Source of the DNA: Cohnella caldifontis
GTDB lineage: Bacteria; Bacillota; Bacilli; Paenibacillales; Paenibacillaceae
Length of the DNA: 64,000 nt
Direction: 5' to 3'
Assembly: GCF_029360585.1 (NCBI RefSeq)
Contig: NZ_JAQZSJ010000010.1
Span: 1 to 64,000, forward strand
In this document: one piece after another, positions 8,781-16,769 of the stretch
How positions within the stretch are numbered: position 1 is the first letter of the stretch
How the letters are laid out: every line of letters starts with the position of its first letter
Notes under the pieces: model-generated
Databases searched by the model: none
Told to the model about the DNA's origin: nothing
What the model saw: the letters and a program-made list of their open reading frames with translations, nothing else
Position numbers and translations under genes: made by a program

Positions 8781-10112
8781 TTACAGTCCGAGCGCCTTGC
8801 GGGCCGCCGCCCATTTCTGGTTGAGCTTGTCGTATTCCGCTTGCAAATCCTTCGCGACGATCAGCGACTGCGTCGTTTTGCCGACGTACAAATCGATTTC
8901 CGCTTTGTTCGCGATGTCGTTGAACCGCGGATCGGTGGATTGCTCCTCCAGGAACGTCGGACCGAAGCTTTTGAATTCCGCCAGCTGCGGCACTTGCGGC
9001 TGCACCGATTTGTCGACCGGCATGAAGCCGGAATCCGTGTCGTAGCCCGATTCCTTGACGAAGAACTTCGCCCAGGCCAACGCCAATTCCTTGTTCTTGC
9101 TCGTTTTGCTCACGCCGATGAAATAGTCGCCGCCGAGCGGAGCGTTATATTTGCCGCCGTTGTCGTACGGCAGCGGGAAAAACCCGATGTCTTCCGATTT
9201 GGCGCCCGCGCCGATGACCTGCGGGATGACCCAGTTGCCCAGGAAGTACATGGCGGCTTTGCCGGACGCGACTTCGCCTTTGGACATCTCCCAGTTGTTC
9301 GTCGCCAGGTCCTTTTCGACCCAGCCTTTCTGAACGAACGTGCGGGCGATCGTCATGAGCTTGCCCCAAGGACCGTCCACCGTGAAAGGCGCATCGTCGG
9401 TCACGTATTTGTCGAACAGCTTCATGTCGCCGGCCACGTATTTCACGGAGCCTTCGGCCCAGTTGCCGACCGGCCATTGCGCGCCGTAGTTCATGTACAG
9501 CGGAACGATGCCCGCGTCCTTAAGCTTCTGGGCGGCCGCATACAGTTCGTCCAGCGTCGTCGGCACTTTGTCGATGCCGGCTTTGGCGAACGCTTGCTTG
9601 TTGTAAACGATGCCTTGCGTATTGACGCCGGTCGTGATGCCGTAATGCTTGCCTTCGTACGTTTTCAAGTCGGCGAAATAGACGTTGTCGAACCAGTCGT
9701 CCGGCAACGGCTCGTAATATTGCGGCAAGTCGGCGTCGCTGAGGCTGGCGTCGATCATGCTGACGTCGCCCGCTTCGCCCGTCGTCAGCCGGACTTTGAT
9801 GTCCGCCGCGTAGTTCGTGAGCGCTTCGAATTCGATTTCGGCGTTCGGGTATTTCTCTTTGAATTTGGCCACGTAGCGGTCCATCGTCCCGTCGTTCACG
9901 AAATCGGTCCGATGGGTCAGCACTTTGATTTTCCCGCCGACTTCGGCGGAAGGACCGGCGCTTTCTCCCGCGCTGTCGGATGCGGAAGCCGACGGCTGCG
10001 CGGAGGATGCGGAGGGCGATTCCGAGGCGTCCTTGCCGTCCCCTTTCCCGCACGCGGCCAAAATCGCGACGACGAGCGCGAGAATGAGAGAGACTAACGA
10101 AATTTTCTTCAT
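8781..10112 (-). CDS. Extracellular solute-binding lipoprotein, family 1 (sugar ABC importer)
   Basis: Cell-surface lipoprotein that captures a solute, usually an oligosaccharide, for an ABC importer. The 443-residue product has a type II signal (MKKISLVSLILALVVAILAAC), lipobox LAAC, then a Ser/Ala/Gly-rich linker before the binding domain. Family features include NGTMDRYVAKFKEKYPNAEIEFE, GVNTQGIVYNKQAFAKAGI and GKAAMYFLGNWV. I start at the MKKIS methionine (10112) because an in-frame upstream extension lacks a signal sequence. It has its own terminator and no adjacent permease. Two MalF/MalG-type permeases without a binding protein lie at 14.9-16.6 kb, and a palindromic operator half-shared with the lacI promoter sits upstream, so these genes probably form one transporter. 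Confidence 0.9.
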   Translation of the reverse strand: MKKISLVSLILALVVAILAACGKGDGKDASESPSASSAQPSASASDSAGESAGPSAEVGGKIKVLTHRTDFVNDGTMDRYVAKFKEKYPNAEIEFEALTNYAADIKVRLTTGEAGDVSMIDASLSDADLPQYYEPLPDDWFDNVYFADLKTYEGKHYGITTGVNTQGIVYNKQAFAKAGIDKVPTTLDELYAAAQKLKDAGIVPLYMNYGAQWPVGNWAEGSVKYVAGDMKLFDKYVTDDAPFTVDGPWGKLMTIARTFVQKGWVEKDLATNNWEMSKGEVASGKAAMYFLGNWVIPQVIGAGAKSEDIGFFPLPYDNGGKYNAPLGGDYFIGVSKTSKNKELALAWAKFFVKESGYDTDSGFMPVDKSVQPQVPQLAEFKSFGPTFLEEQSTDPRFNDIANKAEIDLYVGKTTQSLIVAKDLQAEYDKLNQKWAAARKALGL

Positions 10113-10242
10113 CCGTTCTCTACCCCCAAATTGGTGATGGCGCGCCATTCGGCCGTTTTCTCCGTTTGGCATCGCTTACATTTTCTATTATAGAGGCTCC
10201 ACCAAGGAAGAAAATGTTTTGAATTTGTTTTTCTTGTCGCTC

Positions 10243-10255
10243 ATTATGATAACAA
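10243..10255. promoter_or_regulatory. LacI-type operator upstream of the binding-protein gene
   Basis: ATTATGATAACAA differs by one base from the perfect palindrome GTTATGATAAC in front of the lacI gene at 14.9 kb, and the 12-mer TTATGATAACAA is identical at both places. It lies about 130 bases upstream of the binding-protein start in an AT-rich promoter region. Binding by that LacI protein is inferred. Confidence 0.5.
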
Positions 10256-10364
10256 ATAAATAATTTTAGGTTACAAAATCGAGCATACCTTTCGGATTTC
10301 ATACTGGATTAATCGCGTACGTCTTCAATCGTCCCTCGATTTCGCAATCGGATGTCCTAGCTAA

Positions 10365-10390
10365 GGGAGCCCTTCGGGGTTTCCTTTTTT
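10365..10390 (+). terminator. Terminator or attenuator hairpin before the DoxX-like gene
   Basis: Eight-pair stem GGGAGCCC/GGGTTTCC closed by a TTCG tetraloop and followed by six T. No plus-strand gene ends upstream, so it may attenuate the leader of the DoxX-like gene, 57 bases further on, or end a short RNA. Confidence 0.5.
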
Positions 10391-10446
10391 GTCACGCCGT
10401 TCGGATTTGAACCGTCACCCTAATAAACGGATCTGAGGAGTTGGGA

Positions 10447-10812
10447 ATGAAAATGGTTTCCACGGTCATCGAATTCATGATCGCTGCGGTTTTTCTGTTT
10501 GCGGGATTGTCCAAAATTTTCGGCATGAAGTGGCAAATCGACAATTACGAAATGCTTAAACTCCCCCAATGGTTCCGGATCGTGACCGGGTGGACGCAAT
10601 TGATCGGGGTTGCCGGCGTGGCGATCGGATTGTGGAACGGAACCTGGGCGTTCTGGTCTGGCATTTGGTTCGGCATCATGATGTTGTGCGCGATCGCGGC
10701 CCATCTGCGGGTGAGAAGTTCTTTCGGCTTGATTCTGCCGTGCATCGCGCTGGTGGCGTTGTCCGTCGAGGTTTGCCTGGTTCACGGTTCGGAAGCGTTG
10801 CTCTTTGGATAA
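10447..10812 (+). CDS. DoxX-like membrane protein
   Basis: A 121-residue integral membrane protein with four predicted helices (VIEFMIAAVFLFAGLSKIFG; VTGWTQLIGVAGVAIGLW; FWSGIWFGIMMLCAIAAHL; LILPCIALVALSVEV), the DoxX/DoxD-like arrangement. The early FLFAGLSKIFG segment is the family hallmark. The start is ATG at 10447, with GAGGAG six bases upstream. It stands alone between unrelated genes. Relatives are linked to thiosulfate or quinone redox chemistry, but no partner is present here, so no specific role is assigned. Confidence 0.7.
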   Translation: MKMVSTVIEFMIAAVFLFAGLSKIFGMKWQIDNYEMLKLPQWFRIVTGWTQLIGVAGVAIGLWNGTWAFWSGIWFGIMMLCAIAAHLRVRSSFGLILPCIALVALSVEVCLVHGSEALLFG

Positions 10813-10871
10813 GGCGGGCCCATCGCCTGCATGGCTTTGGGCAATGGGCCCGATCTTGCGGATCTCATAGG

Positions 10872-12086
10872 TTATGAATATCGGGATAACCGTTCCATTG
10901 CTTCCATGCAGGCCCGGCTGTTGTGATACGGGCATTTCCATAGGCCGGCCTTGGGCAAAGCCCGATTCGGGATTCCCTCGCGGGAAACTTGCCAAAACCA
11001 TTCGCCGTTCTCCCGATCGACGACGTACCGTTCGATGAAACGCCAGCTGGCGAGCGCGGCATCCCAAAACCGGCCGTCCCCGGACAACCGGAAGGCGTTC
11101 AGGAACCCGACCATCGCTTCGGCTTGCGGCCACCAATCTTTCGCGTCGTCCCCATGCCCGTCGACGCCGGACTCGTTGCGCATGCCGCCGTCGGGATCCA
11201 CGCCTTCCGCCAAGGCCGCCTCGGCCATGGCAACCGCTGCCCGGTCCACCCGCTCGATCCTTGCCTCGTCTCCCAGCGTCTCCGCGGCTTCGCAAAGCAG
11301 CCAGCTGCCTTCGATATCGTGCCCGTAGGAGATGGGGCCGGATTTGGCGTTCCATTCCCCGTCGAAAAACAAGCGGAAGCGAAACGCGGCGGGATCCAGG
11401 ATACGGTCCAAATGGACGTCGATCAGCTCGGTCAGCCGGGCGCGCAGTCCGGCCGGCTTCCAGACCCGATAGAGGTTCGTATAGGCTTCTAACACATGCA
11501 GGTGCGTGTTCATCGATTTCCGTTCGTTCAAGTCTTTGCCGCTGAGCGAGAAATCCTCCGTCTCGGTCCAATCTCTCGCCAGCGCTTCCACGTAGCCGAG
11601 ATGTACCGGGTCGTAAGCGTGTTTTTCGAGCAGCAAGTACAACTGTTTCGCCCATTCCAGCGCCTCGCCGGCGCGCGGAGCCGACGCCCGGACGTATTCG
11701 GACAACGCGTAAATCGCGAACGCTTGCCCGTACACTTGTTTCTTGTCCCGCACCGGGCGGCCCGCTTCGTCGACCGTCCAGAACAGGCCGCCGTGCACCC
11801 GGTCCCGGAACCGCTCATCCAGCGCTTGATATGCCCGCTCGGCCATGGCTAAGTACACGTTTTCTCCGCGGATCCGATAGGCGCTTGAGAACGTCCATAA
11901 GATCCGGGCGTTCAGCACGACTCCCTTCTCCGCCCCCGCCGTCCGGGTCCCGTCGCCGCGGATTTCGCCGACGAAACCGCCGTATTCTTCATCCGGCGTT
12001 TGTTGAATCCAGAAATCCAAAATGCGCTTCAGCTCCGCGTCCAACTCCGCACGCCAACGCGCCGCCGCTTCCTTGCGGTCGATCAT
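10872..12086 (-). CDS. Disaccharide 2-epimerase, AGE family (cellobiose/mannobiose 2-epimerase type)
   Basis: Epimerises the reducing-end sugar of a beta-1,4-linked disaccharide (mannobiose to mannosyl-glucose, or cellobiose to glucosyl-mannose); cytosolic. The 404-residue length and (alpha/alpha)6-barrel signatures fit: NARILWTFSSAYRI near 60, KSMNTHLHVLEAYTNLYRVW near 190-210, SYGHDIEGSWLL near 250 and KDWWPQAEAMVGFLNAF near 315. These histidine-bearing motifs follow the cellobiose 2-epimerase branch rather than N-acylglucosamine epimerases. Its ATG overlaps the stop of the GH113 gene (ATGA), so the two are coupled. The neighbour is mannanase-like, so mannobiose is the more likely substrate. 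Confidence 0.85.
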   Translation of the reverse strand: MIDRKEAAARWRAELDAELKRILDFWIQQTPDEEYGGFVGEIRGDGTRTAGAEKGVVLNARILWTFSSAYRIRGENVYLAMAERAYQALDERFRDRVHGGLFWTVDEAGRPVRDKKQVYGQAFAIYALSEYVRASAPRAGEALEWAKQLYLLLEKHAYDPVHLGYVEALARDWTETEDFSLSGKDLNERKSMNTHLHVLEAYTNLYRVWKPAGLRARLTELIDVHLDRILDPAAFRFRLFFDGEWNAKSGPISYGHDIEGSWLLCEAAETLGDEARIERVDRAAVAMAEAALAEGVDPDGGMRNESGVDGHGDDAKDWWPQAEAMVGFLNAFRLSGDGRFWDAALASWRFIERYVVDRENGEWFWQVSREGIPNRALPKAGLWKCPYHNSRACMEAMERLSRYS

Positions 12087-13051
12087 CGGGCGTCACCCGC
12101 TTTCCGGGCACCGCGGGAAAGGTAGAACGCCCGCACGGTCGCCTCGGCTTTCTTGCCGTACAGGCAGTAGTCCCGGTTGGAGGAGGCTCCTTCACGCGCA
12201 TGCAACTTCGCGGGCCAATCCCACAGCATATACCCGCGCATCCACTCCCGCTTCGAACAGGCCTCGAACATTTCCGCGTACCAGCGGGCCTGCTCCTCTT
12301 CGTCCGGACCGCCGTCCAGCGACCAATCGTTCGGCCTCCCGCTCGAGCCCGTCCGGCTCGGGCAGCCCTTTTCCATGAAGAAAAACGGCTTGTTCCAACG
12401 CAATACCGCCCGCTCGATTCGGTCCAGCTGCGCTTCCCATTGCCCGCTCGGATAATAGCCGCTGGAGGAGATGACGTCCACGGCGTCCCACCAGGACACG
12501 CGGTCCTCTTGGTATTTGTCGCAGTTATAGGTGATCGGCCCCGAATACACGTCGCGCACGTCCGCGATCAAGCGGCGCCATTCAGCCTCTCTGCGGTCCG
12601 CCTGCACCATTTCGCAGCCGACGCAGAACATTTCGCAGCCTTCCTGCTCCGCGATCGCCGCGTAATGGAGAATGAATTCGCCGTAAGCCCGGAACCATTC
12701 GCCCCACGTCGGTTCGCCCGGCACGTCCTCCTCGAAGAAGCAGATGTGCGCGCGCCATGTTCCGTTCGCGCAATTGACGACCGGTTTCAGGCACACCTTC
12801 AAGCCGAGCGATTTGGCGAACCGGATCGCTTGGCGAACCTCTTCATCCGTTACGGCAGGCGGCTCGCGGAACGGAATTTCGGTAGACTGGCCCGTCTCCT
12901 GCTCGGCCGCCAGCGCAAGCGCCGTCCAATTCACGCCCAGCTTCGCCATTTCCCGCATGGAAAATTCCGCCTCCGGCCCCGCCCAAGTCCCGCGGACGCC
13001 GGTCCATCCCCAGGTCATGCCGTTCACAGTCTCCGCCCAAATTTTTCCCAT
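12083..13051 (-). CDS. GH113-like beta-mannanase
   Basis: A 322-residue (beta/alpha)8 glycosidase without signal peptide, resembling family GH113 endo-beta-1,4-mannanases. NGMTWGWTGVRGTW opens the barrel. CVGCEMVQ (near residue 165) supplies the probable acid/base Glu, and PFFFMEKGCPSRTG (near 240) the probable nucleophile Glu. I start at the ATG at 13051, preceded by GGGAG; a GTG at 13069 is an alternative. With no export signal it would act on imported mannooligosaccharides, feeding mannobiose to the coupled 2-epimerase. The usual next enzyme, a GH130 mannosylglucose phosphorylase, is not in the window. An operator-like palindrome lies 30 bases upstream. Confidence 0.75.
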   Translation of the reverse strand: MGKIWAETVNGMTWGWTGVRGTWAGPEAEFSMREMAKLGVNWTALALAAEQETGQSTEIPFREPPAVTDEEVRQAIRFAKSLGLKVCLKPVVNCANGTWRAHICFFEEDVPGEPTWGEWFRAYGEFILHYAAIAEQEGCEMFCVGCEMVQADRREAEWRRLIADVRDVYSGPITYNCDKYQEDRVSWWDAVDVISSSGYYPSGQWEAQLDRIERAVLRWNKPFFFMEKGCPSRTGSSGRPNDWSLDGGPDEEEQARWYAEMFEACSKREWMRGYMLWDWPAKLHAREGASSNRDYCLYGKKAEATVRAFYLSRGARKAGDAR

Positions 13052-13081
13052 ATCCCCGTCTCCCGTCACCCTGATATTTCA

Positions 13082-13119
13082 TTTTGTTAGCTTGAATAAT
13101 ATTATGTTAGCTAACAAAA
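13082..13119. promoter_or_regulatory. Operator-like palindrome upstream of the mannanase/epimerase pair
   Basis: Inverted repeat TTTTGTTAGC (13082-13091) and GCTAACAAAA (13110-13119), with a perfect 12-base palindrome TGTTAGCTAACA at 13105-13116. It differs from the lacI-type sites at 10.2 and 14.9 kb, so another regulator is likely. A related GCTAACAAA lies upstream of the sensor-kinase gene near 20200. Confidence 0.5.
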
Positions 13120-13224
13120 CGACTCTATAGCCTGAATTGTAACATCAGGTTCGTCGTTGTCAACGGGGGTATCTCACCATTTCAATCCGGGTTGGCGGCG
13201 ATTTTTGGGCTCAATGGCAATGGG

Positions 13225-13640
13225 AGGGGCGCTGCCCAGTGAGGACGATGGTCGACGCACTCGAACGGTTCGACGGAAGATGCAATCCCAGGGGCGGTGG
13301 TGAGCGCGTGGAAGGCAGTACTGCCGTAAGAGGTTGATGGTAAACGTACTCAAAAGGTTCGGCAGGCGGTACTGCTAGGGAGAGTCGATGATCAACGTGT
13401 TCAAGCGGATCCGCTAGCGAATGCGGCCTAGGGGACGGCGGTTCGTATCGGGGAGCGATGTGGGTACGGCAGCTATCTATCGTGTCGGCGAGCGAGGCGG
13501 GACGGCGGTCATCTATCGTGTCGGCGAGCGAGGCGGGAACGGCGGTCTTTTTTCGTGTCGGCGAGCGATACGGGACGGCAGCCATCAATCGTGTCGGCAG
13601 ACGAAGCGGGTGCTGCGGACATTTTTTCGGGTCGGGGGAC
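13225..13640. repeat. Degenerate tandem-repeat tract between mannanase and lacI genes
   Basis: This stretch holds no convincing gene. Its 5' part (about 13225-13410) has three drifting copies of a 60-70 base unit with the pattern CAGTACTGCC...GATGGT..ACGTACTC. The 3' part (about 13444-13640) has five to six copies of a roughly 36-base unit beginning CGTGTCGGCGAGCGA and ending in a CAT/CTTTTTT-like tail. The copies are imperfect, so the array is old. Open frames across it on both strands are by-products of high GC and repetition. Confidence 0.7.
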
Positions 13641-13782
13641 GATGCAGGGGCCCATGCGGACGCTGCCACTCCACCCCGTGCAAAAAACAAACACGCAAGC
13701 ACGATGGATTTCGGCAGATCCGCGAATCCATGGCAAGCGCGCACTTTGTACGACCGAATCGAATGGTCAGCCCCCGCCCTGC

Positions 13783-14838
13783 TCAATGCGCGGGCGCGGT
13801 CGATTGCCGGAGGACGAGATCTCCGGCCAGCAAAATTTTCTCCTTCGGATCGTCCGGATTGTCGATCCGCCACAGCAGCGTGCCGACCGCCCGGCGGCCC
13901 AGCGCTTCTTTGTTCACATGCACCGTGCTGAGCGTCGGCGCCTGCAGCGCGGCGTCGTCGATGTTGTCGAAGCCGGCGACGGATACCCGCCCCGGCACGT
14001 CGATCCCCATGTTCGCAAGCGCCGACATGACGCAGATCGCGATCGCGTCGTTCGCGCACAAGAAGGCGGTCGGAAGCTCGTCCCGCTCCGCAAGCCCGCG
14101 AAGAACCGGCTCGAGGGTATCCGTCATTTCCGAACCGTTCATGGCTTCGAACTCCAGCAGCTTCGGATGTTGATCGAGCGGGATGCCCTGCTCCTCCAGC
14201 ATGGAACGGAAGCCGAGCCAGCGGTCGTGGAAGCTGCGGGAGAACCGGATATTCCCGACGAATTGGAAGCGGCGGTGGCCTTGACCGATCAAATAGTTCG
14301 TGACGCGCCGCTCGCATTCGTAATTGTTCATGAACAGCGTATCGGACGGGATCAGCGGATCCTCATGGTCCACGAGCACGAACGGAATGCCGAGCCCGCG
14401 GATTTCCAGCAGCTGCTGGCCCGAAATGAGCCCGACCCCGATGAGGCCCAGCACCGCTTCCGGGTTGATCAGCTGCGCCAGCTGGTCCGTCGCCTGCTCC
14501 GTCACGATCATCATGCCCAGGCGGTGCTCCTCCAGCGCCCCCGCGATCCCGTCGATGATGCGGCCCCAATAGGCGGACTGCCTCGTCTGAAAACGGACGT
14601 TGGGGATCAGCACGACGATCGTCTGGCGCGCGCCCGGCGCGGACTTGCCCGCGGACCCGCGCCCCGCGGCCGGTTTGTTCCGCTTCTGGGCGAAATAGCC
14701 GAGCTGGGTCGCGGCCTGGATGATTTTCTCCCGGGTGTCGGGGCTGACGCCCGACTTGCCCGACAGCGCCTTGGATACCGCGAACTTGGAGACGCCCACG
14801 TGATCCGCGATTTGCTGCATCGTGATCTTCTTCGACAT
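13783..14838 (-). CDS. LacI-family transcriptional regulator
   Basis: DNA-binding repressor of sugar metabolism. The N-terminal helix-turn-helix is clear (MSKKITMQQIADHVGVSKFA followed by VSKALSGKSGVSPDTREKI, residues 1-40). A hinge and a periplasmic-binding-protein-like effector domain follow (TIVVLIPNVRFQTRQSAYWG; GIPFVLVDHEDPLIPSD; TAFLCANDAIAICVMSALAN). Residues 55-72 form an unusually basic Ala/Gly/Arg linker. The start is ATG at 14838, with GGAG eight bases before it. It is the last gene after two sugar ABC permeases on the same strand, but has its own upstream palindromic operator (14885-14895), suggesting autoregulation. The effector sugar is unknown. Confidence 0.9.
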   Translation of the reverse strand: MSKKITMQQIADHVGVSKFAVSKALSGKSGVSPDTREKIIQAATQLGYFAQKRNKPAAGRGSAGKSAPGARQTIVVLIPNVRFQTRQSAYWGRIIDGIAGALEEHRLGMMIVTEQATDQLAQLINPEAVLGLIGVGLISGQQLLEIRGLGIPFVLVDHEDPLIPSDTLFMNNYECERRVTNYLIGQGHRRFQFVGNIRFSRSFHDRWLGFRSMLEEQGIPLDQHPKLLEFEAMNGSEMTDTLEPVLRGLAERDELPTAFLCANDAIAICVMSALANMGIDVPGRVSVAGFDNIDDAALQAPTLSTVHVNKEALGRRAVGTLLWRIDNPDDPKEKILLAGDLVLRQSTAPAH

Positions 14839-14869
14839 TCCCGTTGCTCCACTCCGTCCGAACGATGAA

Positions 14870-14895
14870 ATAACAAATTCACTTGTTATCATAAC
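14870..14895. promoter_or_regulatory. Autoregulatory operator of the lacI gene
   Basis: Perfect palindrome GTTATCATAAC at 14885-14895 (centre C), with a second half-site ATAACAAATT at 14870, 32-57 bases upstream of the lacI ATG. The same element with one mismatch precedes the orphan sugar-binding-protein gene at 10.2 kb. Binding is inferred. Confidence 0.6.
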
Positions 14896-14919
14896 ATAGC
14901 GCTATCGAAGTACGCATCG

Positions 14920-15750
14920 TTATTTGACCGCGCCGCTCGTCACCCCGGAGAAAATGAACCGCTGCAGCAGCAGGAACACGATGACCGTGGGAATGAAAAT
15001 GATCAAGATTCCGGCCGAGATCACGTTGAGCTGGGCGGCGTTCGGGCCGACGAAATTGTAGATCGCCGCGGAAACGACCGCCAGCTTGCGATCCGGCATG
15101 TACAGGTACGGCACGTAAAAATCGTTATAGATGCTGATCGTCTTCAGGATGACCAGCGTCGCCGTCGCCGGCCCGAGCAGCGGGAAGATCACCGAGCGGT
15201 AGATCCGGAACAGGGACGCGCCTTCGATCATCGCGCTCTCGTCCAAATCCTTCGGGATATTCTGGATGAATTGCAGGTAAATGATGATTTGCAGCACGTC
15301 CGCGCCCATGTACAGCAGCATCGGGGCGTAAATCGTATTGTAGGCGTCCAGCGCCTTGATCACGCTGACGGTGGCCACCTGCGTCGTGACGAGCGGGATC
15401 ACCTGCACGATCAGGTACAGTCCCATGATCGGCTTTCTCAGCTTGAACTCGAATCGTCCCAGCGCGTAGGCGACCATCGTGCCGATCAGTACGTTGCCCG
15501 CCAGCGAAACGGCGAGAATGATCAGAATGTTCTTGTAAGCCAAGGCGAGCCGTCCGACCTTGAATACTTTCCTGAAGTTGTCGAAGTTCAGGAAGTTCTC
15601 CGGAAGCCGCAAACCGGAATTGTAGTATTCGACCTGGGTTTTGAACGCGCCGATCACGACGGAATAGAGCGGGAACAGCACGACGAACAGCGCGAGGAGC
15701 AGCGAAGCGTACTTCAGCGCCTTCAGCCACCAAGGTTCCAGTCTCTCCAC
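14920..15750 (-). CDS. Carbohydrate ABC transporter permease (MalG/LacG type)
   Basis: Inner-membrane permease, 276 residues, with six predicted helices and the cytoplasmic EAA loop ESAMIEGASLFRIYRSVIFP that docks the ATPase. It ends in the family's typical tail (FIFSGVTSGAVK). The start is GTG at 15750: GGAGGG precedes it by nine bases and the upstream permease stops two bases before it; the longer open frame is spurious. It pairs with the next permease as the transport channel. No ATPase is encoded nearby, so the system probably uses a shared MsmX-like ATPase, as is common in this family. Confidence 0.9.
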   Translation of the reverse strand: MERLEPWWLKALKYASLLLALFVVLFPLYSVVIGAFKTQVEYYNSGLRLPENFLNFDNFRKVFKVGRLALAYKNILIILAVSLAGNVLIGTMVAYALGRFEFKLRKPIMGLYLIVQVIPLVTTQVATVSVIKALDAYNTIYAPMLLYMGADVLQIIIYLQFIQNIPKDLDESAMIEGASLFRIYRSVIFPLLGPATATLVILKTISIYNDFYVPYLYMPDRKLAVVSAAIYNFVGPNAAQLNVISAGILIIFIPTVIVFLLLQRFIFSGVTSGAVK

Positions 15751-15752
15751 GG

Positions 15753-16631
15753 CTATCTTCCCTCCCTGAACAGCAGTTTCCGCTGAAGCCCGATGACGAG
15801 CAGTACGATCAGCAGCAGGACGACCGCCATGGCCGAAGCCAGCCCGTAGTTCTCGAATTTGAACGCCATGTCCACGGTCTGGATGACGAACGTCGTCGTG
15901 CCGTTTGCGCCAAGCATCATGACATAGGGGATGTCGAACGCCTCCAGCGCCCCGGTCAGCGTCAGGATCAGCATGAGCTCGATCACGCGGCGGACGCTCG
16001 GCACGGTGATGAACCGGAAGCTTTGCCATCCGGAGGCGCCGTCGATCCGGGCGGCTTCGTACAAGTCTTTCGGGATCGACTGCAGCGCGCCGATGAAAAT
16101 CACCATGCTGAGCCCGAAGTATTTCCACATCGAAATGAAGGCGAGCGAAAAATTGACGAGGTGCGGGTTGCCCAGCCACATCTGCTTCCAGGCCGTCAGC
16201 CCGAGCGCGCCGAGCAGCGTGTTCAGCGATCCGTATTCCGCGTGGTACACGTTTTTGAACATGATGACGGTCGCGACGCTGTGCAGCACGTAGGGCAGGA
16301 ACAGCATGACCTGAAAAAAGTAGCGTCCCCGCAGCCGATCGCTCAAAATGACGGCGAACCAGAGCGCGAGCGCCGTCTGGACGAGGCCGCCGACGAAGTA
16401 ATACAGGTTCGTCCGGAACACGGCGAAAATGTCCGCCCGCGTGAAAATATCCTTATAATTGGCGAAACCGATCCAATGCATGTCGAAGCCGAGCCCGTCC
16501 CAGTCCGTCAAGCTGAAATAAAACAGCGCGAGCGCCGGATAGACGGAGAACATCAACAACAGGATCAGCGGAACCGTCAAAAAACAAGCCAGGATGACGT
16601 ATTTCTGCTTGTTGTAGCTGAGGTTGAACAT
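15753..16631 (-). CDS. Carbohydrate ABC transporter permease (MalF/LacF type)
   Basis: A 292-residue membrane permease. The first helix (YVILACFLTVPLILLLMFSV) is followed by FSLTDWDGLG and WIGFANYKDIF, hallmarks of MalF-type sugar permeases, and the EAA loop EAARIDGASGWQSFRFITVP near residue 205. It is the first gene of the permease pair. Its promoter region contains a cre-like site. The upstream YesN/YesM-type two-component genes on the same strand are likely its regulators. The cognate binding protein is probably the orphan gene at 8.8-10.1 kb. Confidence 0.9.
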   Translation of the reverse strand: MFNLSYNKQKYVILACFLTVPLILLLMFSVYPALALFYFSLTDWDGLGFDMHWIGFANYKDIFTRADIFAVFRTNLYYFVGGLVQTALALWFAVILSDRLRGRYFFQVMLFLPYVLHSVATVIMFKNVYHAEYGSLNTLLGALGLTAWKQMWLGNPHLVNFSLAFISMWKYFGLSMVIFIGALQSIPKDLYEAARIDGASGWQSFRFITVPSVRRVIELMLILTLTGALEAFDIPYVMMLGANGTTTFVIQTVDMAFKFENYGLASAMAVVLLLIVLLVIGLQRKLLFREGR

Positions 16632-16682
16632 CCCCTATGCCCCTTTCCTTTCCTCACCTCCGCGCCGCTCCTCCCTCAAAAG

Positions 16683-16696
16683 AGCAAACGCTTCCA
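16683..16696. promoter_or_regulatory. Possible cre (CcpA) site upstream of the permease pair
   Basis: AGCAAACGCTTCCA matches 12 of 14 positions of the cre consensus TGWAARCGYTWNCW, with the central AACGCTT core intact. It lies 52-65 bases upstream of the first permease. Carbon catabolite control is inferred from the motif and the transporter context. Confidence 0.35.
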
Positions 16697-16769
16697 AGAG
16701 CGATTATACTCCGATCCGTTATGCGGTTTAAGGGACTCTGTTTGTTTTCCTTGTCTTCAATTTGGATCA

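Noticed and set aside
13211-14317. Minus-strand open frame of 368 codons across the repeat tract and the lacI gene
   Set aside because: Low-complexity translation that overlaps the genuine lacI gene in another frame of the same strand.
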